From Patella vulgata (taxonomy: Eukaryota; Mollusca; Gastropoda; Patellidae): a stretch of 64,000 nucleotides of DNA. Below are positions 52,761-63,462 of this stretch, one piece after another. Both the position numbers and the translations under genes were made by a program. Numbering within the stretch: the first letter of the stretch is position 1; each line of letters begins with the position of its first letter. The notes under the pieces are model-generated. The model did not search any database, was not told the origin of the DNA, and worked only from the letters and a program-made list of their open reading frames with translations. The stretch lies in the NCBI RefSeq assembly GCF_932274485.2, contig NC_065883.2, positions 12,522,222-12,586,221 on the forward strand. Direction: 5' to 3'.

Positions 52761-55045
52761 GATAGAAACTATCTAGGTGTCCGTGTGGAATTTAATTTAA
52801 CCTTTCTTTTTTGGTATTGGTATAGGCCTACATACAGATGCTTCATATATACTTGCGTGTACATATATATATATCAATACATGTATAGGCATAACAAGAT
52901 ATTTACAAAATAAAAAGTAAATATTTTTAAAACTTGTTTAAAAGATACGAACGAGAATAAATTATTTCAAATCGCTAACAATGACCTTTCAGTATTTACA
53001 AAATCCCTAAATTTAAACCTTAAAATAACTGATAAAATTGATTTGTGAAGGGTTACAAATATACGGAAGTCTACGATTCAACCATTAAAACGAAACTTGA
53101 GGATAATTGTACCTTATCAATCGGAGAGCAGTCTTGCTAAGATATTTCTTTTAAAATGGCATGACTTCCTGTAAAACTTTAATCAATAGCTATGCATGCT
53201 TACCTAAGCAATCTCAAAATTTCTTTTAAAATGGCGTGACTTCCTGTAAAGATTTATTCATCAATAACAATGCATATGACGACGATTGTACATAATAATG
53301 ACATGAAACACAAATGTAAGATAAATACAAATCTATATAAATACATATTATTATGTAAGGCCAAATAAACAAAAATACCTGTGTTTACGATTACGTGGCC
53401 ACAAAGAATAAGGTCGGTCGGTCGGCAAATCTTGTTCTTGTGGGTTTGTGGGTTAAAGATTGGATAGAACTAAGTAAACTAATACATTAATTTTTTTAAC
53501 AAACTACATCGATACTTGAAATCTATTGTCTTTGCTGTGTCATTTTTAATACCGTTTACGATTTATCTCCTAGCATTTCTAGCTTAAGGATACATTATGT
53601 AAGATTTAGATAAAGAACTAGCCATTCTTGCTATAATAGTTCGAAAGTAGATGATGTAAAATGAATAATTTGAAAATTTCATTCAAATTACTCTATTGCA
53701 AGCGGAGAAATTAGCCTTTGAAGGTTTGACAGACGTGTGCAATAATTTCAACCACCGTACTGGTTGATCGAAGCTAAGTCTCGGTCCTCCATATTTGATT
53801 AAATCAAAGTATTGCTGAACCATTCTAATCTATTTAATATCGGAGAAATCTGATACCATCGAGAGTTGATTAAGGCCTGGATGAGTTAATTAATGTCTAA
53901 TTAATACTTTAGAAAACATTTCAGGCCTTAAGAAAGACCTGCAATAGGCAGATTTAGCTCTTGCATAATGCATGTTTAATGACTGAGTAAGGTTCTGTAG
54001 AATAATTTCGATTGGGATTGTTATAATACAGAAAGTTCAGTGTATATGTAGAAAACCATGCCAAGACCGATTTATAGGACCTAGGAAATGAGAAAGAAAA
54101 ATTTAGGGTCGACGATTTCTGCTAAGAAAAATAGGGTCTTTCGGGTAACCGTAAACGCGGGTAATTAGTTTATGGCCTAATACGACAATAAATGGATATA
54201 TTTAAATATATACAATAATTATACAATATATACATGATTTACAACACATGATGTTATTTTCTTCTCGTGTCGTGTTCAATTAAATTAACACACCCTCTCA
54301 TATCATAATTTAAAACACCTGAATAACATAGTCAATATAGTATATTTAAAAGACAACTACAGTCGTTGCAGGTTTTTAATATTTTGCTCATTGATCATTT
54401 CTTTTTTTTTTCAAACAATATTTTATTCAGATTTGTATCTAAACAGGCATTGGGAAACAGGCATAACCTATATTAGGCCCCTCTCATTAGGCATATCTAG
54501 TTAGTTTTAAATGAGTGCCGGCGGCTAAAATCAGCCCGGATTACGAGGCTGGGATAATCGTCAAAAAGCGGGCTAACTAATATTTTTTTTAAAATAAAGA
54601 CCACAAAAATTAGTCTTATGTTCTTGCAAGATTGAAAGTAATACGACATGAAATTATAACAAAATACATCGACTGTAGTTGTCCTTTAGCTTAGTTCATT
54701 AGTTTCCATTACACAGCATGAATATTCTAAACCCTTCAGCTGTATAGCATTATATCCACGAATCCACTACGTCATAGAAAGACGCCATTGGTTAGTTATC
54801 TATATTGTCACCAATCAACACACTTGAAATAATAAAACCCGCCCAAAGCGTCACTAAATTCCAAGTGTTTCTAAATATGGCAGCTTTGAGTTTTGAGGTT
54901 CACAAAATGATCTCGTGAAATAGAAATTGATCAGTTAATGCTGATTTTATTGCATATATTGGACAGAATTTATAGCTTTGTTAATATTGGGTTTAAATTT
55001 TCATTAAACCCGTATGTCCGTGTATATTTCTTATTTTGAAATAGT
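52761..55045. other. AT-rich intergenic region
   Basis: Holds a 78-bp direct duplication at about 53,140-53,280 (tttcttttaaaatggc, gtgacttcctgtaaa), a block at 53,590-53,700 inverted at about 56,985-57,095, and a copy at 53,875-53,990 of the gene A upstream block. A possible polyadenylation signal for the Kunitz gene (AATAAA on the minus strand) is at 54,946-54,951. No other gene seen. Confidence 0.5.
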
Positions 55046-55764
55046 TTATGCTTGTGTATTTGCTCTCTTGTGATGACCACCACCCAAAAGTGTAAACAGT
55101 CTGATTTTGTCGTAGTATCCATCATAACCCGAATAACGTCGTGCGTTTGCCAATTTTCGCTGCCTCCTCCTTAGTTTGCGCAATAAGAACTTAGAACCAT
55201 TGCTGTTAGAATTATTCGCTGTAGGTGCCGAGAGGAAAGATGTCTTTCGTCCGCGCAATTCTCCAAATCGATCAGATGATGTTCCGTAACGTCTGTGTTT
55301 TCTTTGTCTTCGTCGTCGTCGTCGTCGTTGTCCATTAATCTTTCTTTGTCCTCGTCTGTGTTTTCTACGTAACTTACGGGTGGTTTCCATTTCAGCCTTT
55401 TCGCTTTCTTCTAATTCTAGTGCCTGTCGCAAGTCAGCCGTCTGTAATCGCAAAGGTGCAGGAGCGGCCATTACATCGGGGGTATTCCTATCAGAGTTGA
55501 CTCCAATGTTTACAATTTCCGGTGGAGCGATTTCCGGGGTGGTGGTCTCCGGTGAGATGCTTTCCGGTGGGATGCCGTCGGGTGTGAAACTGACTTCACA
55601 AATCTCCTCACATTTTTCTTTCGAGTAGAAATTATTCAGATTTCCCTCGCAACCACTGTAAGTAAGGGGAGAGCACTCCTTCGTGTGAACGTTGAAATAC
55701 CAACGACTGAATCTGGCCGCACATCCACCCGGTGATGGTGGCAACTCGCAGATCTTAGACTTGG
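55046..55764 (-). CDS. Kunitz gene last exon
   Basis: 719 bp, begins CC AAG TCT after the acceptor ctatttacag and ends in TAA at 55,048-55,046. It holds the whole Kunitz domain (first ~55 residues), the acidic/proline linker and the basic tail (KLRRKHRRGQRKINGQRRRR then KFLLRKLRRRQRKLANARR). Confidence 0.85.
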
Positions 55765-56319
55765 CTGTAAATAGAAGAAAGGGTGATTAAAAAGTGGTTC
55801 AATCAATGATAAAATACTTATAAAAACAATATCCGACCTAACTTACTATGTCCTGGAGTAGATTATATTTATCCTTCGTTACATCGAAGATTATGATAAT
55901 TCTGGTCGCTATAGTAACGTGGTTAGAGGACGAAATCCAATTCGTTTCAGGAGGCGTTGTCGCTTGCTAAAGAGTCGGTCTAATGCACATGTAAAAGGGC
56001 CGTTTCCACGTAACCGGAGAAAATACTCGCGGAAACGCCGAGAAAACGTGCACATGGAAACCGACCTTTATACACATTCCATGACAATCTAAAATGGAAG
56101 ATTAGGCAGACATACGAAAACAAATAAAATATGGAAGTTTCAACATGATCTGAAAACAGACACTGTGTCTCTATCACGTGGAATACCTTTGAATTGGCTG
56201 ACGGATAACTTACCGGGTACCTCTCGTTCATGAACACAGACTGGGAACGCCATTTTTCTTGGCCAATACAGGTTTTGTATAACGCAGACTTTTCCCACAG
56301 GACATACTTTCTTGTAGGC
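55046..56319 (-). CDS. Kunitz-domain secreted protein with basic tail (5' end missing)
   Basis: Two exons, 56,319-56,214 and 55,764-55,046, join in phase 1 (CCCG|GTAAGT donor; tttacag acceptor). The first encodes a cysteine-rich segment (CPVGKVCVIQNLYWPRK, then FPVCVHE). The second encodes one Kunitz/BPTI domain: CELPPSPGGC, ARFSRWYFN, CSPLTYSGCEGN and KCEEIC, with all six cysteines in BPTI spacing. The residue after the second cysteine, P1 in inhibitors, is Ala, so trypsin inhibition is unlikely; elastase-type or no inhibition is possible. A Pro/Glu-rich linker follows, then a long basic tail with a run of seven arginines. Upstream exons with the signal peptide were not found. Possibly an extracellular-matrix or heparin-binding Kunitz protein; this is inference. 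Confidence 0.8.
56214..56319 (-). CDS. Kunitz gene upstream exon
   Basis: 106 bp after the acceptor atatttcag, ending CCCG|GTAAGT. It encodes a C-x5-C..C pattern similar in style to follistatin/Kazal-neighbouring segments. Its phase matches the next exon exactly. Confidence 0.65.
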
Positions 56320-58480
56320 CTGAAATATAAAGAGTAAGATTCTATAAAAGATTCAATCATTTTACATAAAATTCTAAAGGGACTTCGGTGGGTGATTGTA
56401 CGACCTGTAGATGGGAAGGGTTTGGTTGGGTTTTTTTTAGAGTGATCTGGATTTGGTTTTTAACTGAACAAGTGTTCGAGCAAATGGAATTACATCGTAG
56501 GTGTAGGAGAACCGCCGTACAACACATACCAGCCAAATCAGGAGAACTACGTGTATGCTGAACTGTACAAGTTGCATTGAGATACTGATAATACCGTGTG
56601 TACAATCTAGTAGCTAAATGCCAATTTCGTCATATTAAGCCCATTGCTGACGGTTTTGTCTATAAAGGAAGATAACTGCCACGTGGTCTATAGCAGGAAG
56701 TACACATGCAGGGACAATTGGCTAAAGGCGATTCCCAGTGTTATTTGGGCGGCTTCGGTGGCATTTCCAAATTTACAAGTGTCCTATTAATATTTTAATA
56801 TTAATACGAGAAGACCATAACCAACACTTGATGCCATCGGATAGTCGAACGGTTCGGTAATTTAATTTAATTTAAAACTGGAGAAGCGAGGCTAAGGCTC
56901 GAATATACCAGTAACGTCGCTACGATAATAAACAATTAATACACATATCTTGTCAAAACTTCAAAAGTGATAACTTGAATCAGAATAAAATAATGAACTT
57001 GTCAATATATTCATTTTGCATTATCTGTTTTCGAACTATTATAGTACGAACGGCCAGCTCTTTATCTAAATCTTACACAATGTATCTTTAACATGTAAGT
57101 ATGGTTTATCACCACATATATCACTGTTGGTAATGATATATCTATGTATACATATAACCTATATGTACATGTATGTGATATTTACATACATGTGCAGCGT
57201 GAAAGTCACACCTGACTCGACTGACATCTTGCGTCAAGTTCTAGAAACTTCAAAAGCCCGAACATTTACAACCTGTGAAAACCAAACAGCTCTGTGTTTA
57301 CCCCGTTCTCCACAACTCAGACCAAAGCACCGTTTGTAATCAACTTCCGTAGTAACTTGGACGAAAAACACATTGAAATTTTAATTGCAGATTAACTGGC
57401 ATTGCTGCGGGCAGAATAAGTTAAAAAGTTTAAAAGATAAATGGAGCTTGGAGAGAGGTGGGTCGGTTTTCTTTTATCCCAGTTAATCAAGGCAGGTAAT
57501 TCGTCCCCCACCTTGTTTACACAACAGCCAAATAAGTCCACAGGAGATTAAAGGGGCATTATCACCTTAATTTTGAATGATATCAAATACAAAAACAGGT
57601 TAGAGCTAAATATTTATCGAAAAGAATAAGCAGAAATTGTTTCCACGGGGTAGCGGCTTTTGTTATGGATGTTCAACAGAAACTTAAAACGTGTGTATAC
57701 CAGTATACCAGCAATGGATCGGTAGATTTGCCTCAAGGTTTGTACACACTCTGAGCTCAACAGTTATTTTGATTAGTGATAGGATAAGATCCATACAATT
57801 AAACTTGAATTACAATTGACAAAACGGAATTCGACATGTTTACTTATTCTGATTTTAAATTTGAATATTCTGTGTCGACAGTCGAACACAAAGTCAGATT
57901 TATCGCCACATTCGTTTTATCTTTAGACGTCATTTTTTTTCAGCCAAAACAAACAATATTCAAACTTCGATGAAATCGACAGCTTTCTAGCTTAATCCAA
58001 ATCAAAGAGTGCTGGCCGTTTTAAATCCTATCAAATCGAAAAATAAATAACCGAATTGCATATTTATTTATTACCCACCGGTCACCCCTTTAATTATAGA
58101 ATCTTTGGGGGAGGGAGGGGGGTCTCCAAATTACTATTTCCCCTCTAAACACTTGTTTATAGAAATAGGAGATTCGACTCCATTACTAAGCAGGTAGATC
58201 AATAGACAAGTTTACTCTAGACTTACTAGGATCACAATAAAGTATAATCAAGGTTGCGAACAATGCCCGGGGATCTATTATAGGCTAAGTCTCTTCAAAA
58301 AAAAACCTTTTCAGAAAATACTGAACCCAAAATATGTTTAAAAGCAGTGCTCAAAATAGAATTGACTTTTTTTACTTTTAAATCTAAATGTAAACACGTC
58401 AACCCGACTCCATTGTGTACCATCTAAATTAATTATTTAGATATAGTGCAGTGATACTTGCAAAACATAGGAATGAATTA
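56320..58480. other. Upstream region of the Kunitz gene
   Basis: Should hold upstream exons if the gene is complete. A minus-strand stretch at about 57,350-57,270 (CFGLSCGERGKHRAVWFSQ) is Cys-containing and could be one, but its splice sites are poor. 56,985-57,095 is the inverted copy of 53,590-53,700. Otherwise nothing. Confidence 0.3.
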
Positions 58481-60011
58481 TACTATTCAAAAAAAGTAGG
58501 GGATATTTGATTTTGGGGGCATAATACTAAAATATGCAAATGACTACGAAAAAAGTCACTATAGAACCTAACAGAAGAAACATTTCCAGTTACATGTGAC
58601 GCCCAAACGCACCAATAGCTACCGCATGGAATGCAGGTGATGCTTGGGATCATCATGGGGGTCCAACCCAAGATTTGCACGACTCTGACTTTGAATGTTA
58701 CAGTCATTGTGGCATTGAATTCCAGGGTGGAAACATCAGTTTAATTGTTTTAGTGACCAGAAAACAAATTTTGATATGCGTCGGCTTACCCAAAATGAAA
58801 GGTTACGTGCCCTTGGCATGCTACAGATCGGCACAACACAGGCGGTTGTGGCGCGGACGATGAATGTTTCTCAGTCTGTCATAAGCAGGCTATGGTCCAG
58901 ATACCGTGATACACAATCTGTACAGGACAGACCACGCTCAGGTCGACCAAGGGCGACAACTCAAGCCCAGGATCGTTTTATCCGTACCTTGGCCTTGAGA
59001 AATCGTGTCATCACAGCAAATCAGATCAGCGCTCGTCTTCAAACAGACACTGGTGTGAGAGTGAGTGGCCAGACGATTCGGAATCGACTGCATAGGGGTC
59101 ACCTTCGCGCCCGACGTCCTCGCGTGATCCCTTGTTTGAGAGATCATCACATTCAGGCAAGACGTCGTTGGTGTAGGGATCGTCAACACTGGGATAATCG
59201 ACGCTGGAGCAATGTGATGTTTTCAGATGAGTCAAGGTTCACTGTTGATTTTTTGGACAGACGTAGGAGGGTGTGGCGTCGTCGAAACGAGCGCTTCCAA
59301 GACGTTAACGTCATCAGACATGGTCGATTTGGGGGTGGTTCTGTTATGGTGTGGGGAGGCATCACTGTTGCTGGAAGAACGGCTTTACATGTTGTTGCAG
59401 GGCGTGTTACAGGCCAGTACTACCGGGACAACATCTTGGCAGTCCATGTTGTGCCGTTCGCACGACGTCATGGCCGCCGTTTCATCTTCCAGGATGACAA
59501 CGCAAGATGTCACAGGGCCAGGATCGTTACAGGTTACCTCCAACAACAGAACATCACCACATTACCTTGGCCAGCACTGAGTCCCGACCTCTCCCCCATC
59601 GAGCATGTCTGGGACATGCTTGGACAGAGGTTACGTCAACGTCAACAACGTCCTGCCAATGTCCAAGAACTTGCTGCTGCGTTGCAACAGGAATGGGACA
59701 ATCTGGACCAAAACGACCTTAGACGTCTCATTAGGAGTATGCCACGTCGGATCAATGCTTGTTTGGCAAACAGAGGAGGATTTACCCGTTACTGGCTTGG
59801 TTGTGATGCTGTGGTAACTTTGCTGTTTGACCCCGGGTATCATTTTACCCTTATAATGGTCAGTCTGTGCCTTACTTAGTCTAACGATCATTTGGAATAA
59901 ATCGATGAATGTGAACTTCATTTCATTTTGTCATTTGTTTCTTCGTCAGTTTCATTAGATGACTTTAATAACACTTAAAAATCAAATATCCCCTACTTTT
60001 TTTGAATAGTA
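58481..60011 (+). mobile_element. Tc1-like transposon, family 1, second copy
   Basis: 1,531 bp, same length and inverted repeats as 44,338-45,868 and about 99% identical. Flanked by TATA. Inserted upstream of the Kunitz gene. Recent. Confidence 0.95.
58776..59879 (+). CDS. Tc1 transposase, stop-loss variant
   Basis: Same enzyme as 44,633-45,652 with intact HTHs, FSDESRF, FQDDNARCH and SPDLSPIEHVWD. The TGA stop of the other copy is TGG here, so the frame runs 28 residues further (ending MVSLCLT). A few other substitutions (for example Arg for Thr in LWSxYRD) separate the copies. Otherwise complete; whether the extension harms activity is unknown. Confidence 0.92.
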   Translation: MRRLTQNERLRALGMLQIGTTQAVVARTMNVSQSVISRLWSRYRDTQSVQDRPRSGRPRATTQAQDRFIRTLALRNRVITANQISARLQTDTGVRVSGQTIRNRLHRGHLRARRPRVIPCLRDHHIQARRRWCRDRQHWDNRRWSNVMFSDESRFTVDFLDRRRRVWRRRNERFQDVNVIRHGRFGGGSVMVWGGITVAGRTALHVVAGRVTGQYYRDNILAVHVVPFARRHGRRFIFQDDNARCHRARIVTGYLQQQNITTLPWPALSPDLSPIEHVWDMLGQRLRQRQQRPANVQELAAALQQEWDNLDQNDLRRLIRSMPRRINACLANRGGFTRYWLGCDAVVTLLFDPGYHFTLIMVSLCLT

Positions 60012-60054
60012 TATCTACATAGTGCAGTCATACTCTTCAGATAGAACGAGCACC

Positions 60055-60150
60055 GTGATGCTGGCTGAGAAAGTTCATCGAAATTTTCCGGCGTGGTTCC
60101 CTTTTGTCAGTGATACAGGACGGAGGGTGTTGCAAGAAAAAGCGACGGAT
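60055..60150 (+). repeat. SINE family 2 fragment
   Basis: gctgagaaagttcatcgaaa, ttccggcgtggttccctttt and a truncated body. Confidence 0.6.
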
Positions 60151-60195
60151 CGTTGGGGTTGTACGAAACAATGGAGTCCATTGCATACTTTTAGC

Positions 60196-60390
60196 GAGAG
60201 AGAGAGAGAGAGATGGGTTTAACGTCCACTCGACACAAACTAGGTCATTTCGGGACTAACATGTGGTTTAATTTTATTTCAATAATTCGCTTGCGCGTAG
60301 GGGTCTTTAGCAGTGGGAGGAAACCGGAAGTCCCGGAGAAAACCCACGAGGTTGGACAGGCGACCCTAATCCTTGTCACATACAACCCCC
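60196..60390 (-). repeat. SINE family 1, reverse
   Basis: (GA)n tail, gggtttaacgtccactcgac, caataattcgcttgcgcgta, aacccacgaggttggacagg; truncated before the head at a C run. Confidence 0.75.
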
Positions 60391-60424
60391 CTTATACTTT
60401 TAGCAACCAGAAGGTTCCGAATGC

Positions 60425-60610
60425 GGTCTAGGTTTTCCAGCCTGGTTTCCCATTGTCGGTAGTGCAGGTCATTCGTATATTCCTTCAGATTTAATGGAAA
60501 ACCGTGTACACATTGGCGTGTTTGTAAAAAAAAATTTGACAAACTTAAGAGTAGTCTTCAATAGCCCGGTTGGAGCAAAACAAATTTCATTTCTTTTTTA
60601 TTTCATTTCC
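60425..60610 (+). repeat. SINE family 2 fragment
   Basis: tttccagcctggtttcccat, cgtgtacacattggcgtg and an agcccggttggagcaaaaca tail. Confidence 0.6.
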
Positions 60611-60923
60611 AAATTTGACAAAGATATCCAGATTTTCAGGACTGATGTTTGGAAATTCCAAATTATTGAGGAAGCTTTTTTTTCACAGCAACCATATAAG
60701 GTAAATCGAAAGACAATAATTTATATACGTACTTTACACAATCTATCGGCATCTTCACCAGTTGAATATTTATCTCGAGACGCACATAACACCTGAAAAA
60801 TTAATAAAAACATCACATTAATATGGACTCAACCTTTTTCAAGTAATAACAGACAGCTTTGTGGATAATATTCACTAGGTTTATTGCCATTTGCGCAGGA
60901 CATGTTATACCACTTGGCGAAAA

Positions 60924-61450
60924 CCATCCAGAATAGTGCAATCTCAGCCGAAACTGGCTCATCTTTCCCTTTGCAGCCTATGACCACGGATTGGTTTAGT
61001 TTCGGAGTTCTTCCCTTTATAAATAAAGACACATGGTGTTAGGTGGTGAACCATTAGAGCATTCAAGAATTTTGACCTTCTGTTAATCCCATTATTAAAT
61101 TTGATTCTTAAAAAGTGAGACGAGCTTGATAAATGAATATTTCCCATCCAGAATAGTGCTATTCCATTATTTGAGGTTGTGGATCATTAGCGCATTCGAC
61201 CTTCTTCTAATCCCATTTATTAATCTGAATTCTTATGAACGTGAGAAGGGTTTAAGAAATGCACACTTTCCATCCAGAATAGTGATATCCCAGACACGAT
61301 CTAGGAGAGCCGGAAATGGCTCATCTTTTTGTGGCCTATCGCCATGGATTGTTTTGGAAAGTTCTTCCCTTTATAAATGTAAAGTGGTGGATCATTAGCG
61401 CATTCGACCATCTTTTAATCCCATTTATTAATTTGAATTCTGATGAATGT
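60924..61450 (+). repeat. Degenerate triplicated block
   Basis: ccatccagaatagtg recurs at about 60,924, 61,144 and 61,270; ttcttccctttataaat at 61,010 and 61,363; ggatcattagcgcattcgac at 61,181 and 61,388. Units are unequal and diverged. No gene recognised. Confidence 0.7.
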
Positions 61451-61856
61451 ATATTTGACAGTGTGAAGTTCACCTACGAGCAGAAAGTCAGATTTTCCCG
61501 CTGTGCAGGATGAATTTAGCGTGTATTTGTCAGTACTTGTATTTATTGAATATAAAAGAGATATTTTGGGTGGAGGTGTTAGCAACTGTTACGAAACTGT
61601 TAATGACACAATATACCGTTCTGCGGGGTATAGCACACAGCTTTGTACAGGTAAGCCCCTCCATATTACCTTTCTTACGTTCACCCCATCCTTAAAGCGA
61701 CAACAACAAAGAATAAGTACATAGATTACGATCAACAAGGGCTGTTAAGCTTACGCTATCTTTCTACAGCTTGTCCCGCTTGCGAACAGACACGAAGTTA
61801 GTCGATCGACATTTTAATTCTCATTTGGGCGATGATTTTAATCGAAAACACAAACT

Positions 61857-61925
61857 ATAATAATCATTTATTGAATTTGTATAGCGCCAAAATCCAGCTT
61901 GTAAAGCTGCTCTGTGGCGCTTGTA
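61857..61925 (-). repeat. LINE 3' tail fragment (CR1/L2-type)
   Basis: tgtatagcgccaaaatccag ... gctctgtggcgcttgtac has the paired gcgc tail layout of the LINE at 27,291, with an (ATT)-like end on the left. No coding part remains nearby. Confidence 0.5.
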
Positions 61926-62139
61926 CAAAAAAAATATATGATTATGAGTACTCAATGTAAAACAGTATAGATAGAAAATCATAAAAAAAGAAGAATTAAA
62001 CAAATTGTTGAAACAAGATAATAGGATTTTAAAAAATAAAATAGCAGGGTACAGATAAAATATAGATAGAAAATCATAATAAACCATTTCCTTCCATTTT
62101 CACATGTGATAAAATTGAAAATGTCTATTTAGTCTTGGT

Positions 62140-62290
62140 GTGTATGCAACGGGATGGAACGTCGTTCGTATGGGGCAAAAAACTGAGGTGATGTGATAAA
62201 CGAACCTCTGACAGTTGCGATTCGACGACGAGATTACGAAAACGCCACTGTCCGGGCAATGTTCTGTCATAGTTGGGCGTGGTTGGTCAT
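62140..62290 (+). repeat. SINE family 2 fragment
   Basis: tggggcaaaaaactgagg, ctgacagttgcgattcgacg and actgtccgggcaatgttctg; ends missing. Confidence 0.55.
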
Positions 62291-62631
62291 TATAAATTAA
62301 TAACAATGTTACTCCTTTAATAAGAGCTAACTGTACACTATTACCCTATAGCTAGTATTTGTTTTTTCACCGTTAGTATTAAACTAATATTTAATTTATG
62401 CAATTTACTTATCTCGTTTATTTTCTTTAACATATATCATTTGTCACTCATTCTCTTTGAAGACGGCAATTTTAGTTATTTTAATAAATCTTTTTGAAAG
62501 AGCGTGTGTATTTATTTCTACTGCTCCTTGTTTTTTGTCGAGCGTATCTCACATTCTTTAAATTAATCAAATAAATCAGTTGACAAGTCTTAATATAAAT
62601 ATTTAATCTCTTGTTCGTCTCGAAATAGAAC

Positions 62632-62870
62632 CAAAATATGGTAGCTGCAATGATATATACAACGGGGAGTAGGGCAAGGATCTGGTATGCGTCCTATATT
62701 GTTTATCGTACTAACCAGGGCTGGTCGTCAAAAGGAAACCACGTTGGCTCGGTGGGTTTGGAGATGGAACCAACATAATGGTAGCTTCAATGATACAACA
62801 TTACAATACATATATAACGGAGAGCTCAGCAAGGTTCTTTTATGGGTCATATATTGTTTATCGTACTTCA
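62632..62870 (+). repeat. Imperfect direct duplication
   Basis: atggtagctgcaatgatata ... atattgtttatcgtacta recurs as atggtagcttcaatgataca ... atattgtttatcgtactt about 130 bp later. Confidence 0.7.
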
Positions 62871-62894
62871 ATTAACTGGGGGACGTCTTCGAAG

Positions 62895-63135
62895 GGGAGT
62901 CACGGTGGATCCGTGAGTATGTCGCTGGCTCTCTAACCGGGCATTCCGAGGTTTGATCCAAGTGTTGGCCAAGAAAATTTCTAGGTATTTTCCAGGCTAG
63001 TTTTTCTCTTGTCAGATGTAACGAAAAACCGAAGATCGGTTGGGATCGATGAATGAAGAATAGGCGGAAAAGGGCACAATTTCCCTCTTAGCGTATGGAC
63101 CCTCTTCATTGAGCAGATAAACTCCATTTCATTCA
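62895..63135 (+). repeat. SINE family 2
   Basis: Head gggagtcacggtggatccgt, B-box-like gaggtttgatccaag, shortened body, tail aactccatttcattcatt. Confidence 0.72.
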
Positions 63136-63142
63136 TTGATAT

Positions 63143-63378
63143 GTAACGTGGTTCCCTCTTGTTAGTGTGCAGCTATCTAGTCGTTCGGATGGGACGAAAA
63201 ACCGAGATCCTGTGTACAAATTGGCGTGCAAAATATCCCTTGACAGGTGGAATTCGATATAAGAGTAGGCCGTCACGCCGCTGTCCGGGCACAATTTCTC
63301 CCATAGCAAACTGTATCGTGTATCCCCGTCTTCATTAGCCCAGTCGGAGCAGAACAGTAGGACGGTAAACCCCATTTT
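63143..63378 (+). repeat. SINE family 2 body and tail
   Basis: ctagtcgttcggatgggacg, ggaattcgatataagagtag, cgctgtccgggcacaatttc and cagtcggagcagaacagtag followed by the aaaccccatttt tail. Confidence 0.75.
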
Positions 63379-63384
63379 ATCACT

Positions 63385-63462
63385 CCATTCTGCACGACGC
63401 TGGAAAATCCCTAGGATATTCCTCGGCAACACCGACATACCCACTCATCCACCACGGCTCCC
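63385..63462 (-). repeat. SINE family 2 head, reverse
   Basis: gctggaaaatccctaggata, cctcggcaacaccgac and the head complement ccaccacggctcccc. It gives an inverted junction with the previous copy. Confidence 0.6.

Noticed and set aside
56357-56605. A Cys-rich secreted peptide on the minus strand
   Set aside because: No signal peptide, no matching splice sites for the Kunitz gene and no paralogue; Cys content alone is not enough.
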